Of a stretch of 64,000 nt of DNA, positions 8,897 through 17,097 are shown piece by piece (position 1 is the first letter of the stretch; each line of letters starts with the position of its first letter). Under the pieces are notes generated by a model. The model worked only from the letters and a program-made list of their open reading frames with translations. It was not told where the DNA came from and searched no databases. The DNA comes from Sulfitobacter sp043557345 (GTDB taxonomy: Bacteria; Pseudomonadota; Alphaproteobacteria; Rhodobacterales; Rhodobacteraceae). The stretch is taken from NCBI RefSeq assembly GCF_043557345.1, contig NZ_JBIFFV010000001.1, positions 496,001 to 560,000 on the forward strand. Direction: 5' to 3'. Both the position numbers and the translations under genes were made by a program.

Positions 8897-8929
8897 GCCA
8901 CAATCGCGGTATTTTTGCCGCGTTGTGGC
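8897..8929. other. Hairpin between the GST gene and petA
   Basis: GCCACAA-T-CGCGG pairs with CCGCG-TTGTGGC around an 8-base T-rich loop: a 12-bp stem with one bulged base. The T-run is in the loop rather than after the stem, so terminator function for the GST gene is uncertain. Nothing else definite is seen between 8879 and 9068. Confidence 0.5.
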
Positions 8930-9068
8930 GCGGTTGATCCAAGATGCGCGGCTTTGACATCTGGACGGGCGCGGTCCATCCCGGTAGATAGCGGCGAGAA
9001 GTCAGGTGGCAAGGTGACGCCACCCCTATGTCTGACGGCCAGATTTGGCCAAGAATTGGAGTAAACCC

Positions 9069-9629
9069 GTGTCCCAAGCAGAAGAACACGCAGGCACCCG
9101 GAGGGATTTCCTGTATTACGCGACAGCCGGTACAGGTGCCGTCGCCGTTGGTGCCGCCGTCTGGCCGCTGGTCAACCAGATGAACCCCTCTGCCGACGTA
9201 AAGGCGCTGTCGTCCATTCGCGTGGATGTGTCCGGCGTCGAAGTCGGGACGCAGCTGACCGTGAAATGGCTGGGCAAGCCGGTGTTCATTCGCCGCCGCA
9301 CCGAGGCCGAGATCGAAGAGGCAAGCGCTGTCGACGTGTCCAGCCTGCCGGACCCCATCGCGCAGAACGCCAACCTTGGCGGCGACGTGCCCGCCACGGA
9401 CGCCAACCGCGCCTTGGACGAAAACGGCGAGTGGCTGGTTCAGATGGGCGTCTGCACGCACCTTGGCTGCGTGCCCTTGGGTGATGCGGGTGACTTTGGC
9501 GGCTGGTTCTGCCCCTGTCACGGGTCGCACTACGATACGGCGGGCCGCATCCGTAAAGGGCCGGCGCCGCGCAACTTGCCGGTGCCTGTCGCCGAATTCG
9601 TGGATGAGTCCACGATCAAACTGGGTTAA
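9069..9629 (+). CDS. petA: Rieske iron-sulfur subunit of cytochrome bc1
   Basis: 186 residues. The Rieske subunit of ubiquinol-cytochrome c reductase takes one electron from ubiquinol at the Qo site. A Tat-type signal anchor has TRRDF at residues 10-14 followed by a single membrane helix. The 2Fe-2S ligands are in CTHLGC (129-134) and CPCHGSH (148-154). The start is placed at GTG 9069, behind GGAG, because the protein then begins SQAEEHAGTRRDF as in Rhodobacter/Paracoccus homologues; an upstream TTG at 9045 is unlikely. First gene of petABC. Confidence 0.96.
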   Translation: MSQAEEHAGTRRDFLYYATAGTGAVAVGAAVWPLVNQMNPSADVKALSSIRVDVSGVEVGTQLTVKWLGKPVFIRRRTEAEIEEASAVDVSSLPDPIAQNANLGGDVPATDANRALDENGEWLVQMGVCTHLGCVPLGDAGDFGGWFCPCHGSHYDTAGRIRKGPAPRNLPVPVAEFVDESTIKLG

Positions 9630-9644
9630 GGGAGCGGAAGAGAG

Positions 9645-10988
9645 ATGTCTGGAATTCCTCACGACCATTACGAGCCGAATTCGAACGGCGAAAAGTGGCT
9701 GCACCGCCGCCTTCCCATCGTTGGCCTGTTGTACGACACATTGATGATCCCCACGCCCAAGAACCTGAACTGGATGTGGATCTGGGGGATCGTGCTGACC
9801 TTCTGTCTGGCACTGCAAATCATCACTGGCATCGTTCTGGTGATGCACTACACGCCGCATGTCGATCTGGCCTTCGCCTCGGTCGAGCACATCATGCGTG
9901 ACGTGAACGGCGGCTATATGATCCGCTACCTGCATATGAACGGCGCGTCGCTGTTCTTTATCGCTGTCTATGCCCACATCTTCCGTGGTCTCTACTACGG
10001 GTCTTACAAGGCCCCGCGTGAGATCACATGGATCATCGGCATGTTGATCTACCTGCTGATGATGGCCACCGGCTTCATGGGCTACGTTCTGCCTTGGGGT
10101 CAGATGTCCTTCTGGGGCGCGACCGTGATCACCGGCCTCTTTGGCGCGATCCCCTTTGTGGGCGAGGGTCTTCAGACCTTCCTCTTGGGCGGGCCTGCCG
10201 TGGACAACGCGACGCTGAACCGCTTCTTCTCGCTGCACTATCTGCTGCCCTTCGTGATCGCGGGCCTCGTGGTGCTGCACATCTGGGCCTTCCACACCAC
10301 CGGCAACAACAACCCCACCGGGGTCGAAGTGCGCCGCACCTCGAAAGAGGACGCCAAGAAAGACACGCTGCCTTTCTGGCCCTACTTCGTGATCAAGGAC
10401 CTCTTTGCGCTGGCTGTGATCCTGACGTTGTTCTTCGCCGTTGTGGGCTTCATGCCGAACTATCTGGGCCACCCGGACAACTACATCGAAGCCAACGCGC
10501 TGGCGACACCTGCACATATCGTGCCGGAATGGTACTTCCTGCCCTTCTACGCGATCCTGCGGGCCTTCACTTCCGAGGTTTGGGTCGTGCAAATCGCGTC
10601 CTTCGTGACTGGTGGCATCATCGACGCCAAGTTCTTTGGCGTGCTGGCGATGTTCGGGGCGATCGCGGTCATGGCGCTGGTGCCGTGGCTCGACACCTCC
10701 TCGGTCCGCTCGGGCCGGTATCGTCCGATGTTCAAATGGTGGTTCGCCCTCTTGGTGATCGACTTCTTCGCCCTGATGTGGCTGGGTGCGATGCCCGCGG
10801 AGGAGCCCTATGCGACCTTCTCGCTGATCGCAGCAACCTATTGGTTCGCCTATTTCCTCGTCATCCTGCCCCTCTTGGGCGTGATCGAGAAGCCCTTGGC
10901 GCAGCCTGAAACCATCGAAGCCGACTTTGATGCGCATTATGCGCCCAAGGCAGGCGGCACCAAGACGCTTGTGAACCCGGCGGAATAA
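9645..10988 (+). CDS. petB: Cytochrome b subunit of cytochrome bc1
   Basis: 447 residues, the integral membrane subunit with hemes bL and bH and the Qo and Qi quinone sites. Visible features are the N-terminal b-type core with the GSYKAPREITWIIG region, the PEWY-containing Qo block HIVPEWYFLPFYAILRAF, and paired helix histidines such as YAHIFRGLYYG and LHIWAFHTTGNNNP. The TSKEDAKKDTLPFWPYFVIKD loop is typical of proteobacterial enzymes. It follows petA by 15 bases and precedes petC by 5, so the three subunits are co-expressed. Confidence 0.98.
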   Translation: MSGIPHDHYEPNSNGEKWLHRRLPIVGLLYDTLMIPTPKNLNWMWIWGIVLTFCLALQIITGIVLVMHYTPHVDLAFASVEHIMRDVNGGYMIRYLHMNGASLFFIAVYAHIFRGLYYGSYKAPREITWIIGMLIYLLMMATGFMGYVLPWGQMSFWGATVITGLFGAIPFVGEGLQTFLLGGPAVDNATLNRFFSLHYLLPFVIAGLVVLHIWAFHTTGNNNPTGVEVRRTSKEDAKKDTLPFWPYFVIKDLFALAVILTLFFAVVGFMPNYLGHPDNYIEANALATPAHIVPEWYFLPFYAILRAFTSEVWVVQIASFVTGGIIDAKFFGVLAMFGAIAVMALVPWLDTSSVRSGRYRPMFKWWFALLVIDFFALMWLGAMPAEEPYATFSLIAATYWFAYFLVILPLLGVIEKPLAQPETIEADFDAHYAPKAGGTKTLVNPAE

Positions 10989-10993
10989 GGATC

Positions 10994-12358
10994 ATGACCA
11001 TGATGAAGACCAACCTCCTTTCTGCCGTGGTCACTCTGGGCCTCGCCCTGCCGGGAACGGCAGTGTTGGCACAGGACACGGCGACGGAAGAAGAACTGCT
11101 GACCACTCCGGCGGAAACGCCGGAGGTCGACGCGGAAACCGCGCCTGCCGAAGAACCGGCAGCGGAAGAAGCACCCGCCGAGGCAGCACCGGCTGAAGCT
11201 GACGCGACGGACGCCGAACCCGAGGCCGAAGCGGCCCCGGCAGAGGAACCGGCAGTCGCGGCAGCTCCTGCCGAGGACGCCGCGACTGAAGAAGCGCCTG
11301 CTGAAGAGGCTGCGGCCGAAGACGCCCCGGCTGACGAGGTGACCACCGAAGAGGCACCCGCGGAAGACGCAGCGGCAGCGGAAGAGGCTCCGGCCGAAGA
11401 GACTGCCGCCGAGGATGCGGCTGACACAGAAGCGCCCGCCGAAGAGGTCGATGCCACGGACGAAGTACAGTCGACCGCCGAGGAAAACGCCGAAAACGAA
11501 GTCATCGCAGAGGATGAAGTCGACGGGCAAGCGCATGGCGATGACCCCAACGTCGGTGTGATGGAAACCGATGATCACGGCACGGACGACCATGCCGACG
11601 ATCACGCGGATGAAGACGGTGACGGGGGGGATTCCCACGCCACACCGCATATCGACGACATCGACTTTTCCTTCGATGGCCCCTTCGGCGGTTACGACGT
11701 AAACCAGCTTCAGCGCGGTCTGCAGATCTATACCGAGGTCTGCGCAGCCTGCCACGGTCTGGAATATGTCGCGATGCGGACATTGGCGGACGAAAGCGGT
11801 CCGAACATGCCCGAAGAGCAGGTGATCGAATACGCCAAGGGCTATGACGTCTATGACGCCGAGCTGGACGACACCCGCCCCGGCACCCCGGTCGATCACT
11901 TCCCCGGCTCCAACCTGCCGAATGCACCGGACCTGTCGCTGATGGCCAAGAAGCGCGCCGCGTTCCATGGCCCCTACGGTCTGGGCATCAACCAGTTCCT
12001 CAAAGGGATCGGCGGGCCGGAGTATATCACAGCACTTCTGGCCGGCTACACCGGCGAAGAGAAAGAGCAGGCGGGCACGGTTCTTTATGAGAACACGGTT
12101 TTCCCGGGCGGCTGGATCGCCATGGCGCCTCCGCTTTCCGATGGGCTGGTCGAGTTCGCGGATGAGCATGCCAATGACGTGCAGCACATGGCCGAAGATG
12201 TCTCTGCTTTCCTGATGTGGACTGCCGAGCCGAAGCTGGGCGCACGCAAACAGGCTGGCTTTGCCGGGGTTGTTCTGCTGGGTCTGCTCTCGGTGCTGCT
12301 CTATCTGACCAACAAAAAGCTCTGGGCGCCGGTCAAAAACCGCCGCAAGGACGACTGA
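10994..12358 (+). CDS. petC: Cytochrome c1 with long acidic N-terminal extension
   Basis: 454 residues, well above the roughly 260-290 of most bacterial cytochrome c1 proteins. After a signal peptide (cleavage near ALPGTAVLA-Q) there is about 195 residues of Ala/Glu/Pro/Asp-rich low-complexity sequence (27-222), ending in a His/Asp-rich stretch. The c1 domain then follows with heme site CAACH (250-254) and a C-terminal anchor helix GVVLLGLLSVLLYL. It passes electrons from the Rieske protein to soluble or membrane cytochrome c. A similar acidic extension is known in Paracoccus denitrificans cytochrome c1. It ends at a clear terminator. Confidence 0.96.
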   Translation: MTMMKTNLLSAVVTLGLALPGTAVLAQDTATEEELLTTPAETPEVDAETAPAEEPAAEEAPAEAAPAEADATDAEPEAEAAPAEEPAVAAAPAEDAATEEAPAEEAAAEDAPADEVTTEEAPAEDAAAAEEAPAEETAAEDAADTEAPAEEVDATDEVQSTAEENAENEVIAEDEVDGQAHGDDPNVGVMETDDHGTDDHADDHADEDGDGGDSHATPHIDDIDFSFDGPFGGYDVNQLQRGLQIYTEVCAACHGLEYVAMRTLADESGPNMPEEQVIEYAKGYDVYDAELDDTRPGTPVDHFPGSNLPNAPDLSLMAKKRAAFHGPYGLGINQFLKGIGGPEYITALLAGYTGEEKEQAGTVLYENTVFPGGWIAMAPPLSDGLVEFADEHANDVQHMAEDVSAFLMWTAEPKLGARKQAGFAGVVLLGLLSVLLYLTNKKLWAPVKNRRKDD

Positions 12359-12384
12359 TCGGGCCACGGCCTTTGAGACATGCG

Positions 12385-12414
12385 AAGGGCGTCGGGAAAC
12401 CGGCGCCCTTTTTT
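12385..12414 (+). terminator. Intrinsic terminator of petABC
   Basis: AAGGGCGTCGG, loop GAAA, CCGGCGCCCTT, then a run of T. The stem has one G-T pair. It lies 27 bases after the petC stop. Between it and mtaB (to 12630) about 215 bases show only short GC-rich partial repeats and no gene. Confidence 0.9.
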
Positions 12415-12630
12415 CTGACCATGCGAAGTGACGGCGGCCATTTGGCCTAAAACCTCTCGACAGGCTTCGCCCGGTGGCACAGCGGGCATCGCCCTCTCTC
12501 CCTCCGGCGGGCGATTTGAAAAGTTGCAGAATGCAGGATCGTTTCGGGTGTGGCGGACGGTTGGCAGATAGCCTCGTCCGATCGCCCCCCTAGAGAGGGC
12601 GTTGTCCTTTGCGCGCTACTGAGTTTGCTC

Positions 12631-13884
12631 TCAGGCGGTCAGCTGCGCGCCGGAAATCCCGGTGATCTCGGCGCGCACGATGTCGCCATCAACCTGTGGC
12701 GCGGCAAAACTCACCTCGGTGAACTGCGTCGTGCGCCCCATGTGCGGATTCTCCATCAGCACATCGTGCGTTTGCCCCACCTGCGCCTTCAGATGCCGTT
12801 GCACCTGCCGTTCGCCAGCGGCGCGCAGCCGTGCGGCACGCTCCTTGATCGCAGCACCGTTCACCGCGGGCATCCGCGCCGCGGGTGTGCCGGGGCGGGC
12901 GGAGTAGGGGAAGACATGCAGCCAGGTCAGGTCGCATTCCTCGACCAGTTTCAGCGAATTGTCGAACATTGCCTCGGTCTCGGTCGGGAAACCGGCAATG
13001 ATGTCGGCGCCGAAGGTCATGTCGGGGCGCAGCGCGCGGGCCTCTTGGGCAAAGCGGATCGCATCATCGCGCAGGTGCCGGCGTTTCATGCGCTTGAGGA
13101 TCATGTCATCGCCATGCTGCAACGACAGGTGCAGATGCGGCATCAGGCGCGGCTCGGTGGCGATGGCCTGCATCAGGTTCTCGTCCACCTCGATCGAATC
13201 GATGGAGGAGATCCGCAGCCGCGGCAGGTCGGGCACCAGCTTCAGGATGCGCATCACCAGATCGCCGAGCTTCGGTGTCGCTGGGAGGTCCGCGCCCCAA
13301 GAGGTCAGGTCGACCCCGGTCAGCACCACCTCGTTGAAACCCTTGTCCACCAGCCGCTTGATCTGGTCCACCACGACGCCCGCGGGCACCGAACGCGAAT
13401 TTCCCCGGCCATAGGGGATAATGCAGAAGGTGCAGCGGTGGTCGCAGCCGTTCTGGACCTGCACATAGGCGCGGCTGCGGCTGCCGAAACCGTCGATCAG
13501 ATGGCCTGCCGTCTCGGTCACCGACATGATGTCGTCGACCTGCACGCTCTCGGTCTCGCCGATGAAATCTGCGGCCATGCCCTGCCATGTCGCGCCCTGC
13601 ATCTTCTCGGTGTTGCCGATCACGGCATCGACTTCGGGCATGGCGTTAAAGGTTTCGGGCTCAGTCTGGGCCGCGCAGCCGGTGACGATGAGCCGCGCCC
13701 CGGGATGCGCCTTGCGGAGTTTTCGGATGTCCTGACGCGCTTTGCGCACCGCCTCGGCAGTGACCGCGCAGGTGTTGACCACCACGGCGTTCTCGAGGCC
13801 GGCCTGTTCGGCGAGTTCCTTCATCGCCTCGGTTTCATAGGCGTTCAGGCGGCAGCCCATGGTGCTGAAGATCGGGGCGCTCAT
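12631..13884 (-). CDS. mtaB: tRNA threonylcarbamoyladenosine methylthiotransferase
   Basis: 417 residues. A radical-SAM methylthiotransferase that converts t6A37 to ms2t6A37 in ANN-decoding tRNAs. The N-terminal domain starts FSTMGCRLNAYETEAM with cluster cysteines, including NTCAVT. The SAM cluster is CDHRCTFCIIPYGRG. The frame extends over 200 bases upstream, but the start MSAPIFSTMGC is the family N-terminus and overlaps the dapF stop by ATGA, indicating translational coupling. The upstream extension is antisense to nothing but lies inside dapF in another frame, so it is not coding. Confidence 0.95.
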   Translation of the reverse strand: MSAPIFSTMGCRLNAYETEAMKELAEQAGLENAVVVNTCAVTAEAVRKARQDIRKLRKAHPGARLIVTGCAAQTEPETFNAMPEVDAVIGNTEKMQGATWQGMAADFIGETESVQVDDIMSVTETAGHLIDGFGSRSRAYVQVQNGCDHRCTFCIIPYGRGNSRSVPAGVVVDQIKRLVDKGFNEVVLTGVDLTSWGADLPATPKLGDLVMRILKLVPDLPRLRISSIDSIEVDENLMQAIATEPRLMPHLHLSLQHGDDMILKRMKRRHLRDDAIRFAQEARALRPDMTFGADIIAGFPTETEAMFDNSLKLVEECDLTWLHVFPYSARPGTPAARMPAVNGAAIKERAARLRAAGERQVQRHLKAQVGQTHDVLMENPHMGRTTQFTEVSFAAPQVDGDIVRAEITGISGAQLTA

Positions 13885-14723
13885 GTCAGGCTCTCCAAGA
13901 ACTCGGGGGTGAGGCTGCCGGAGAAGACATGCATCGTCGGCCCGGTCATCCAGACGCCGTCCTCGCGCCAGTCGATATGCAGCGTGCCGCCGTCGAGATC
14001 GATGCGCACGGCACGGCCCGTGAGGCCCCGGCGCGCGGCTGCCACGGCGGTGGCGCAGGAGGAGGAGCCCGAGGCCAGCGTCACGCCGACGCCACGCTCC
14101 CAAACGCGCATACGGATGTGATCCGGGCCGACAATCTGCGCGACTTGCACGTTGGTCCGCTCAGGGTAGAGCGGATCATGCTCGGCGCGGGGGCCGAGGT
14201 CGGCAAGGTCCACCGCCTCCGCATCCGCAACGAAGAAGGTGCAATGCGGGTTGCCCATGCCGGTGGCGGTCGGGTCGCCGTCGAGCGGCAGATGCAGCGT
14301 GTCCATCTCGCGCGCCAGTGGCACCTCGTCCCACTTCAGCTGCGGGTGGCCCATGTTGACCGAGGTCAGGCCGCCCCCGGCGTCTTTCGCCGCCAGATCG
14401 CCGCGCGCGGTGGTCAGATGCAGCGAATCGCGGCCCGTGTCGTCCATCAGATAGCGCGCGATGCAGCGGGTGGCGTTGCCGCAGGCGGCGGAGAGCGAGC
14501 CGTCGGAGTTGTAAAAGGTCAGATGCGCGTCGCCCGTGCCGTGCGTGATCACCGCAAGCTGATCGAATCCCACGCCAAATTGCCGGTGCCCGATGGCCTG
14601 TGCCATCGCCGGGGTCACGTTGATTTCCTCCGCGCGTGCGTCGAGCACGACGAAGTCGTTGCCAAGCCCATGCATCTTCATGAAGGGCAGTCCGGGGGTC
14701 TGATCGCTGTACATTCGGCGCAT
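13881..14723 (-). CDS. dapF: Diaminopimelate epimerase
   Basis: 280 residues. It interconverts LL- and meso-diaminopimelate, supplying lysine and peptidoglycan. The pair of catalytic cysteines is visible in LSAACGNATRC and LASGSSSCATA, and the N-terminal KMHGLGNDFVVLDA block is diagnostic. The chosen ATG gives a short leader MRRMYSDQTPGLPF before that block; an internal Met at FMKMHG is an alternative start. It is the first gene of a two-gene operon with mtaB and is divergent from the tRNA-Lys gene. Confidence 0.96.
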   Translation of the reverse strand: MRRMYSDQTPGLPFMKMHGLGNDFVVLDARAEEINVTPAMAQAIGHRQFGVGFDQLAVITHGTGDAHLTFYNSDGSLSAACGNATRCIARYLMDDTGRDSLHLTTARGDLAAKDAGGGLTSVNMGHPQLKWDEVPLAREMDTLHLPLDGDPTATGMGNPHCTFFVADAEAVDLADLGPRAEHDPLYPERTNVQVAQIVGPDHIRMRVWERGVGVTLASGSSSCATAVAAARRGLTGRAVRIDLDGGTLHIDWREDGVWMTGPTMHVFSGSLTPEFLESLT

Positions 14724-14779
14724 ATAACCCCGGCATGAAAACTAATCCAGCATCTCGCAATATTTTCGTAATTAAGGGC

Positions 14780-14808
14780 TTGACCCTGCCGCCCGTAATT
14801 TCTAGTTA
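14780..14808 (+). promoter_or_regulatory. Promoter of tRNA-Lys
   Basis: TTGACC (14780-14785), exactly 17 bases, then TAGTTA (14803-14808), with the mature tRNA starting 11 bases later. Good sigma-70-type match, and its spacing matches the tRNA-Leu promoter in this window. Confidence 0.7.
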
Positions 14809-14818
14809 CCCGCCTAGT

Positions 14819-14894
14819 GGGCCGTTAGCTCAGTTGGTAGAGCAACTGACTTTTAATCAGTAGGTCGATGGTTCGAACCCATCACGGCTCACCA
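14819..14894 (+). tRNA. tRNA-Lys(TTT)
   Basis: A 76-base cloverleaf with encoded CCA. The acceptor arm pairs GGGCCGT with ACGGCTC, the D-arm is AGCTCAGTTGGTAGAGC, the anticodon loop CTTTTAA gives anticodon TTT, and the T-arm contains GGTTCGAACCC. No integration remnant is seen next to it. Confidence 0.97.
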
Positions 14895-14954
14895 CTCACC
14901 CCCCTTTAAATGATTATGGATCAGGTGTTTGGTGCCGCCGGGGGGCGGTTTCGG

Positions 14955-15803
14955 TCATTCCTGGCCGCGCAACCGGGCCGAGCGCCGCCGCAGCGCTTCG
15001 AGCACAAAAAGCATCGTCGCCGAGAGCACGACCAGAAGCGTCGCCACCGCCAGAATCGTCGGGTTAATCTGCTCGCGCAGGCCCGAGAACATCTGCCGCG
15101 GAATCGTGCGCTGCTCGGGACCGGCGAGGAAGAGCACCAGCACCACCTCGTCGAAGGAGGTGACGAAGGCAAAGAGCCCGCCCGAGATCACGCCGGGGCG
15201 AATGAGCGGAATCACCACGTCCCAGAACACCTTGATCGGCGAGGCACCGAGGCTCAGCCCCGCCACGAAGAGCGAACGGTCGAAGCCGCTGAGCGTCGCG
15301 GTGACGGTGATGATGACAAACGGCACGCCAAGCGCGGCATGGGCGATGATCAGCCCGGTGAAGGTGCCCACGAGGTTGAACTGCGTGTAGAAGAAGAACA
15401 TGCCCGCCGCGATGATGATCAGCGGCACGATCATTGGCGAGAGCAGCAGCGCCGTGATCACCCGTTTGAACGGCATCCAGGGCGAGGCGAGGCCGACCGC
15501 CGCCAGCGTGCCCAGCACCGTGGCAATGCTGGCCGCGGCAATGCCGATAAGGAAGGAGTTGCGAATCGCGATGCGCCATTTCTGGTCATCGACGATCTCG
15601 TGATACCAGCGGGTCGAATAGGCGTCCGGATCGAGCGAAAGCATCTCTTGGGTGAAGGTAAAGAAGGGCTCTGCGTTGAACGACAGCGGCATGATCACGA
15701 GGATCGGCAGCATCAGGAAGATCAGCACCAGCGCGGCCATGATGCGCAGGCCGTAGTGCCCCGCCTTGTGCCAGATCGTGTAATAGTCGGGCAGTTGGCT
15801 CAT
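14955..15803 (-). CDS. Polyamine-type ABC transporter permease (PotC-like)
   Basis: 282 residues, six membrane segments and a binding-protein-dependent transport domain. The EAA loop is LSLGASPIKVFWDVVIPLIRPG. Its place after a PotB-like permease, a PotD-like binding protein and a PotA-like ATPase marks it as the second permease of a spermidine/putrescine-type importer. Five bases separate it from the upstream permease gene. Whether the substrate is a polyamine, an opine-like compound or another small cation cannot be told from sequence. Confidence 0.88.
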   Translation of the reverse strand: MSQLPDYYTIWHKAGHYGLRIMAALVLIFLMLPILVIMPLSFNAEPFFTFTQEMLSLDPDAYSTRWYHEIVDDQKWRIAIRNSFLIGIAAASIATVLGTLAAVGLASPWMPFKRVITALLLSPMIVPLIIIAAGMFFFYTQFNLVGTFTGLIIAHAALGVPFVIITVTATLSGFDRSLFVAGLSLGASPIKVFWDVVIPLIRPGVISGGLFAFVTSFDEVVLVLFLAGPEQRTIPRQMFSGLREQINPTILAVATLLVVLSATMLFVLEALRRRSARLRGQE

Positions 15804-15807
15804 GGCG

Positions 15808-17037
15808 TCATCCCAGCTTGAGGTTGTCGGTGCCGACGAAACGGTCGAACAGCCAGTAGAGAACGAGGATCAGGATCAGCAGGAGCGAGCCCAAGGCCGC
15901 CGCCAGCTCCCAGTTGTTCGACACCTGCATGTGGAAGGCGATGATGTTCGAGATCATCTGCCCGTCGGTGCCGCCCACCAGTGCGGGCGTGATGTAGTAG
16001 CCGACCGAGATGATGAAGACCAAGAGCGCCCCGGCCGACAGGCCCGGCAGGCTCATCGGCAGGTAGATCTTGTACCACGCGCCAATCGGGTTCGACCCCA
16101 TGGAGATCGCCGCGCGCATGAAGCTCGAATCGATCCCGCGCATCACCGCGTAGAGCGGCAGCACCATGAAGGGCAGCAGGATATGGGTCATGGCGAGGAT
16201 GGTGGAGAACTCGTTGTAGAGCAGCTCGATCGGCTCATTGATCAGCCCCGCCCAGAGCAGCGAGGAGTTTACCACGCCCCCGGCCTGTAGAAGCGCGATC
16301 CAGGCGGTGGTGCGCACCAGAAGCGAGGTCCAGAAGGGCAGCAGGACAAAGACCATCAGGAAGTTCGCCGTCGCGGGGCTGGCCTGCGACATGTAAAAGG
16401 CCAGCGGATAGCCCAGCAGCATTGTCAGCCCGGTGATCACCAACGCCATCTTCAGTGTCTTGGTATAGAGCTGTTTGTAAATTTGCGTGTCGCGTAGGAC
16501 GATCTCCCCTTCGGCGTCGTATTCCATATCGACGGCGGTGAGGTAGTAGCTTGAGGTATAGACCTGCCCCGCGCTGCGGATCGCGCGCCAGGTGGCGGGC
16601 CGGGACCAGCGCTCGTTTTCCTCCAGCAGCATCTGCGCGCCATCGGCGGCAAGCTCGGCATCCTCGGCCCGGCGCAGGCCCCGGGCGGTGGATTTGATGA
16701 CGCTCGACATGCCGGGCAAGGCGCGGTTGATCTCATCTGCGAACCTGCCGGAGGTGCGGTTGTTTGCCATGCGCTTCATGTCGATAGCCATTTGGGTGAT
16801 GACCGCCGCATCGGGCAGGGTCTCGCCCTCCCAGTCCTCCAACAGGGTCAGCGTCTCGGGCACCAGTTCAGCCACGGTAGGGTTGTAGACGCTGCGAAAC
16901 AGCATCGTGGTGATCGGGGCGACAAAGGCGAAAAGGATGAAGAGCAGCAGCGGCACCACGAAAAGAAACGCCTGCAGGCGGCGCCTGCGCATTTGGCGAC
17001 GGGCGTTGGCGGCGTCTTGGGAAGTGAGGCTGGACAC
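15808..17037 (-). CDS. Polyamine-type ABC transporter permease (PotB-like) with periplasmic insert
   Basis: 409 residues, well above the roughly 280-300 of E. coli PotB. The extra length is about 130 hydrophilic, helical residues between the first membrane helix (FLFVVPLLLFILFAFVAPI) and the second (LKMALVITGLTMLLGYPLAFYM), so it should lie in the periplasm. The EAA loop AAISMGSNPIGAWYKIYLPMS is near the C-terminus. The insert may contact the binding protein; that is inference. It is followed closely by the PotC-like gene. Confidence 0.88.
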   Translation of the reverse strand: MSSLTSQDAANARRQMRRRRLQAFLFVVPLLLFILFAFVAPITTMLFRSVYNPTVAELVPETLTLLEDWEGETLPDAAVITQMAIDMKRMANNRTSGRFADEINRALPGMSSVIKSTARGLRRAEDAELAADGAQMLLEENERWSRPATWRAIRSAGQVYTSSYYLTAVDMEYDAEGEIVLRDTQIYKQLYTKTLKMALVITGLTMLLGYPLAFYMSQASPATANFLMVFVLLPFWTSLLVRTTAWIALLQAGGVVNSSLLWAGLINEPIELLYNEFSTILAMTHILLPFMVLPLYAVMRGIDSSFMRAAISMGSNPIGAWYKIYLPMSLPGLSAGALLVFIISVGYYITPALVGGTDGQMISNIIAFHMQVSNNWELAAALGSLLLILILVLYWLFDRFVGTDNLKLG

Positions 17038-17065
17038 GCGGTTACTCTTCTATAGGGGTTGGGTG

Positions 17066-17090
17066 CCCCGCGCCCGGTCAGGCGCGGAGC
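17066..17090 (-). other. Intercistronic hairpin after the binding-protein gene
   Basis: CCGCGCC (17068-17074) pairs perfectly with GGCGCGG (17081-17087) between the binding-protein gene and the permease genes, with no T-run after it. Such hairpins commonly stabilise the upstream message and so raise binding protein over permease; that role is inferred. Confidence 0.55.
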
Positions 17091-17097
17091 AGGGTGC

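Noticed and set aside
8688..10937. A 749-codon open frame on the minus strand across petA and petB
   Set aside because: It runs antisense to two certain genes, its product is His/Gln/Asp-rich nonsense typical of GC-rich shadow frames, and it has no family features.
10861..11550. Minus-strand frame with a Ser/Ala/Gly repetitive product opposite petC
   Set aside because: It is the complement of the Ala/Glu/Pro codon repeats of the cytochrome c1 extension, not a separate protein.
12415..12630. Third copy of the dispersed repeat after petC
   Set aside because: Shares only short GC-rich words such as GGGCATCGCCC with the two real copies; no alignment over the ends.
13885..14103. Longer N-terminus for mtaB
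   Set aside because: The extra 73 residues lie inside dapF in another frame and lack family similarity; the ATGA overlap supports the shorter start.
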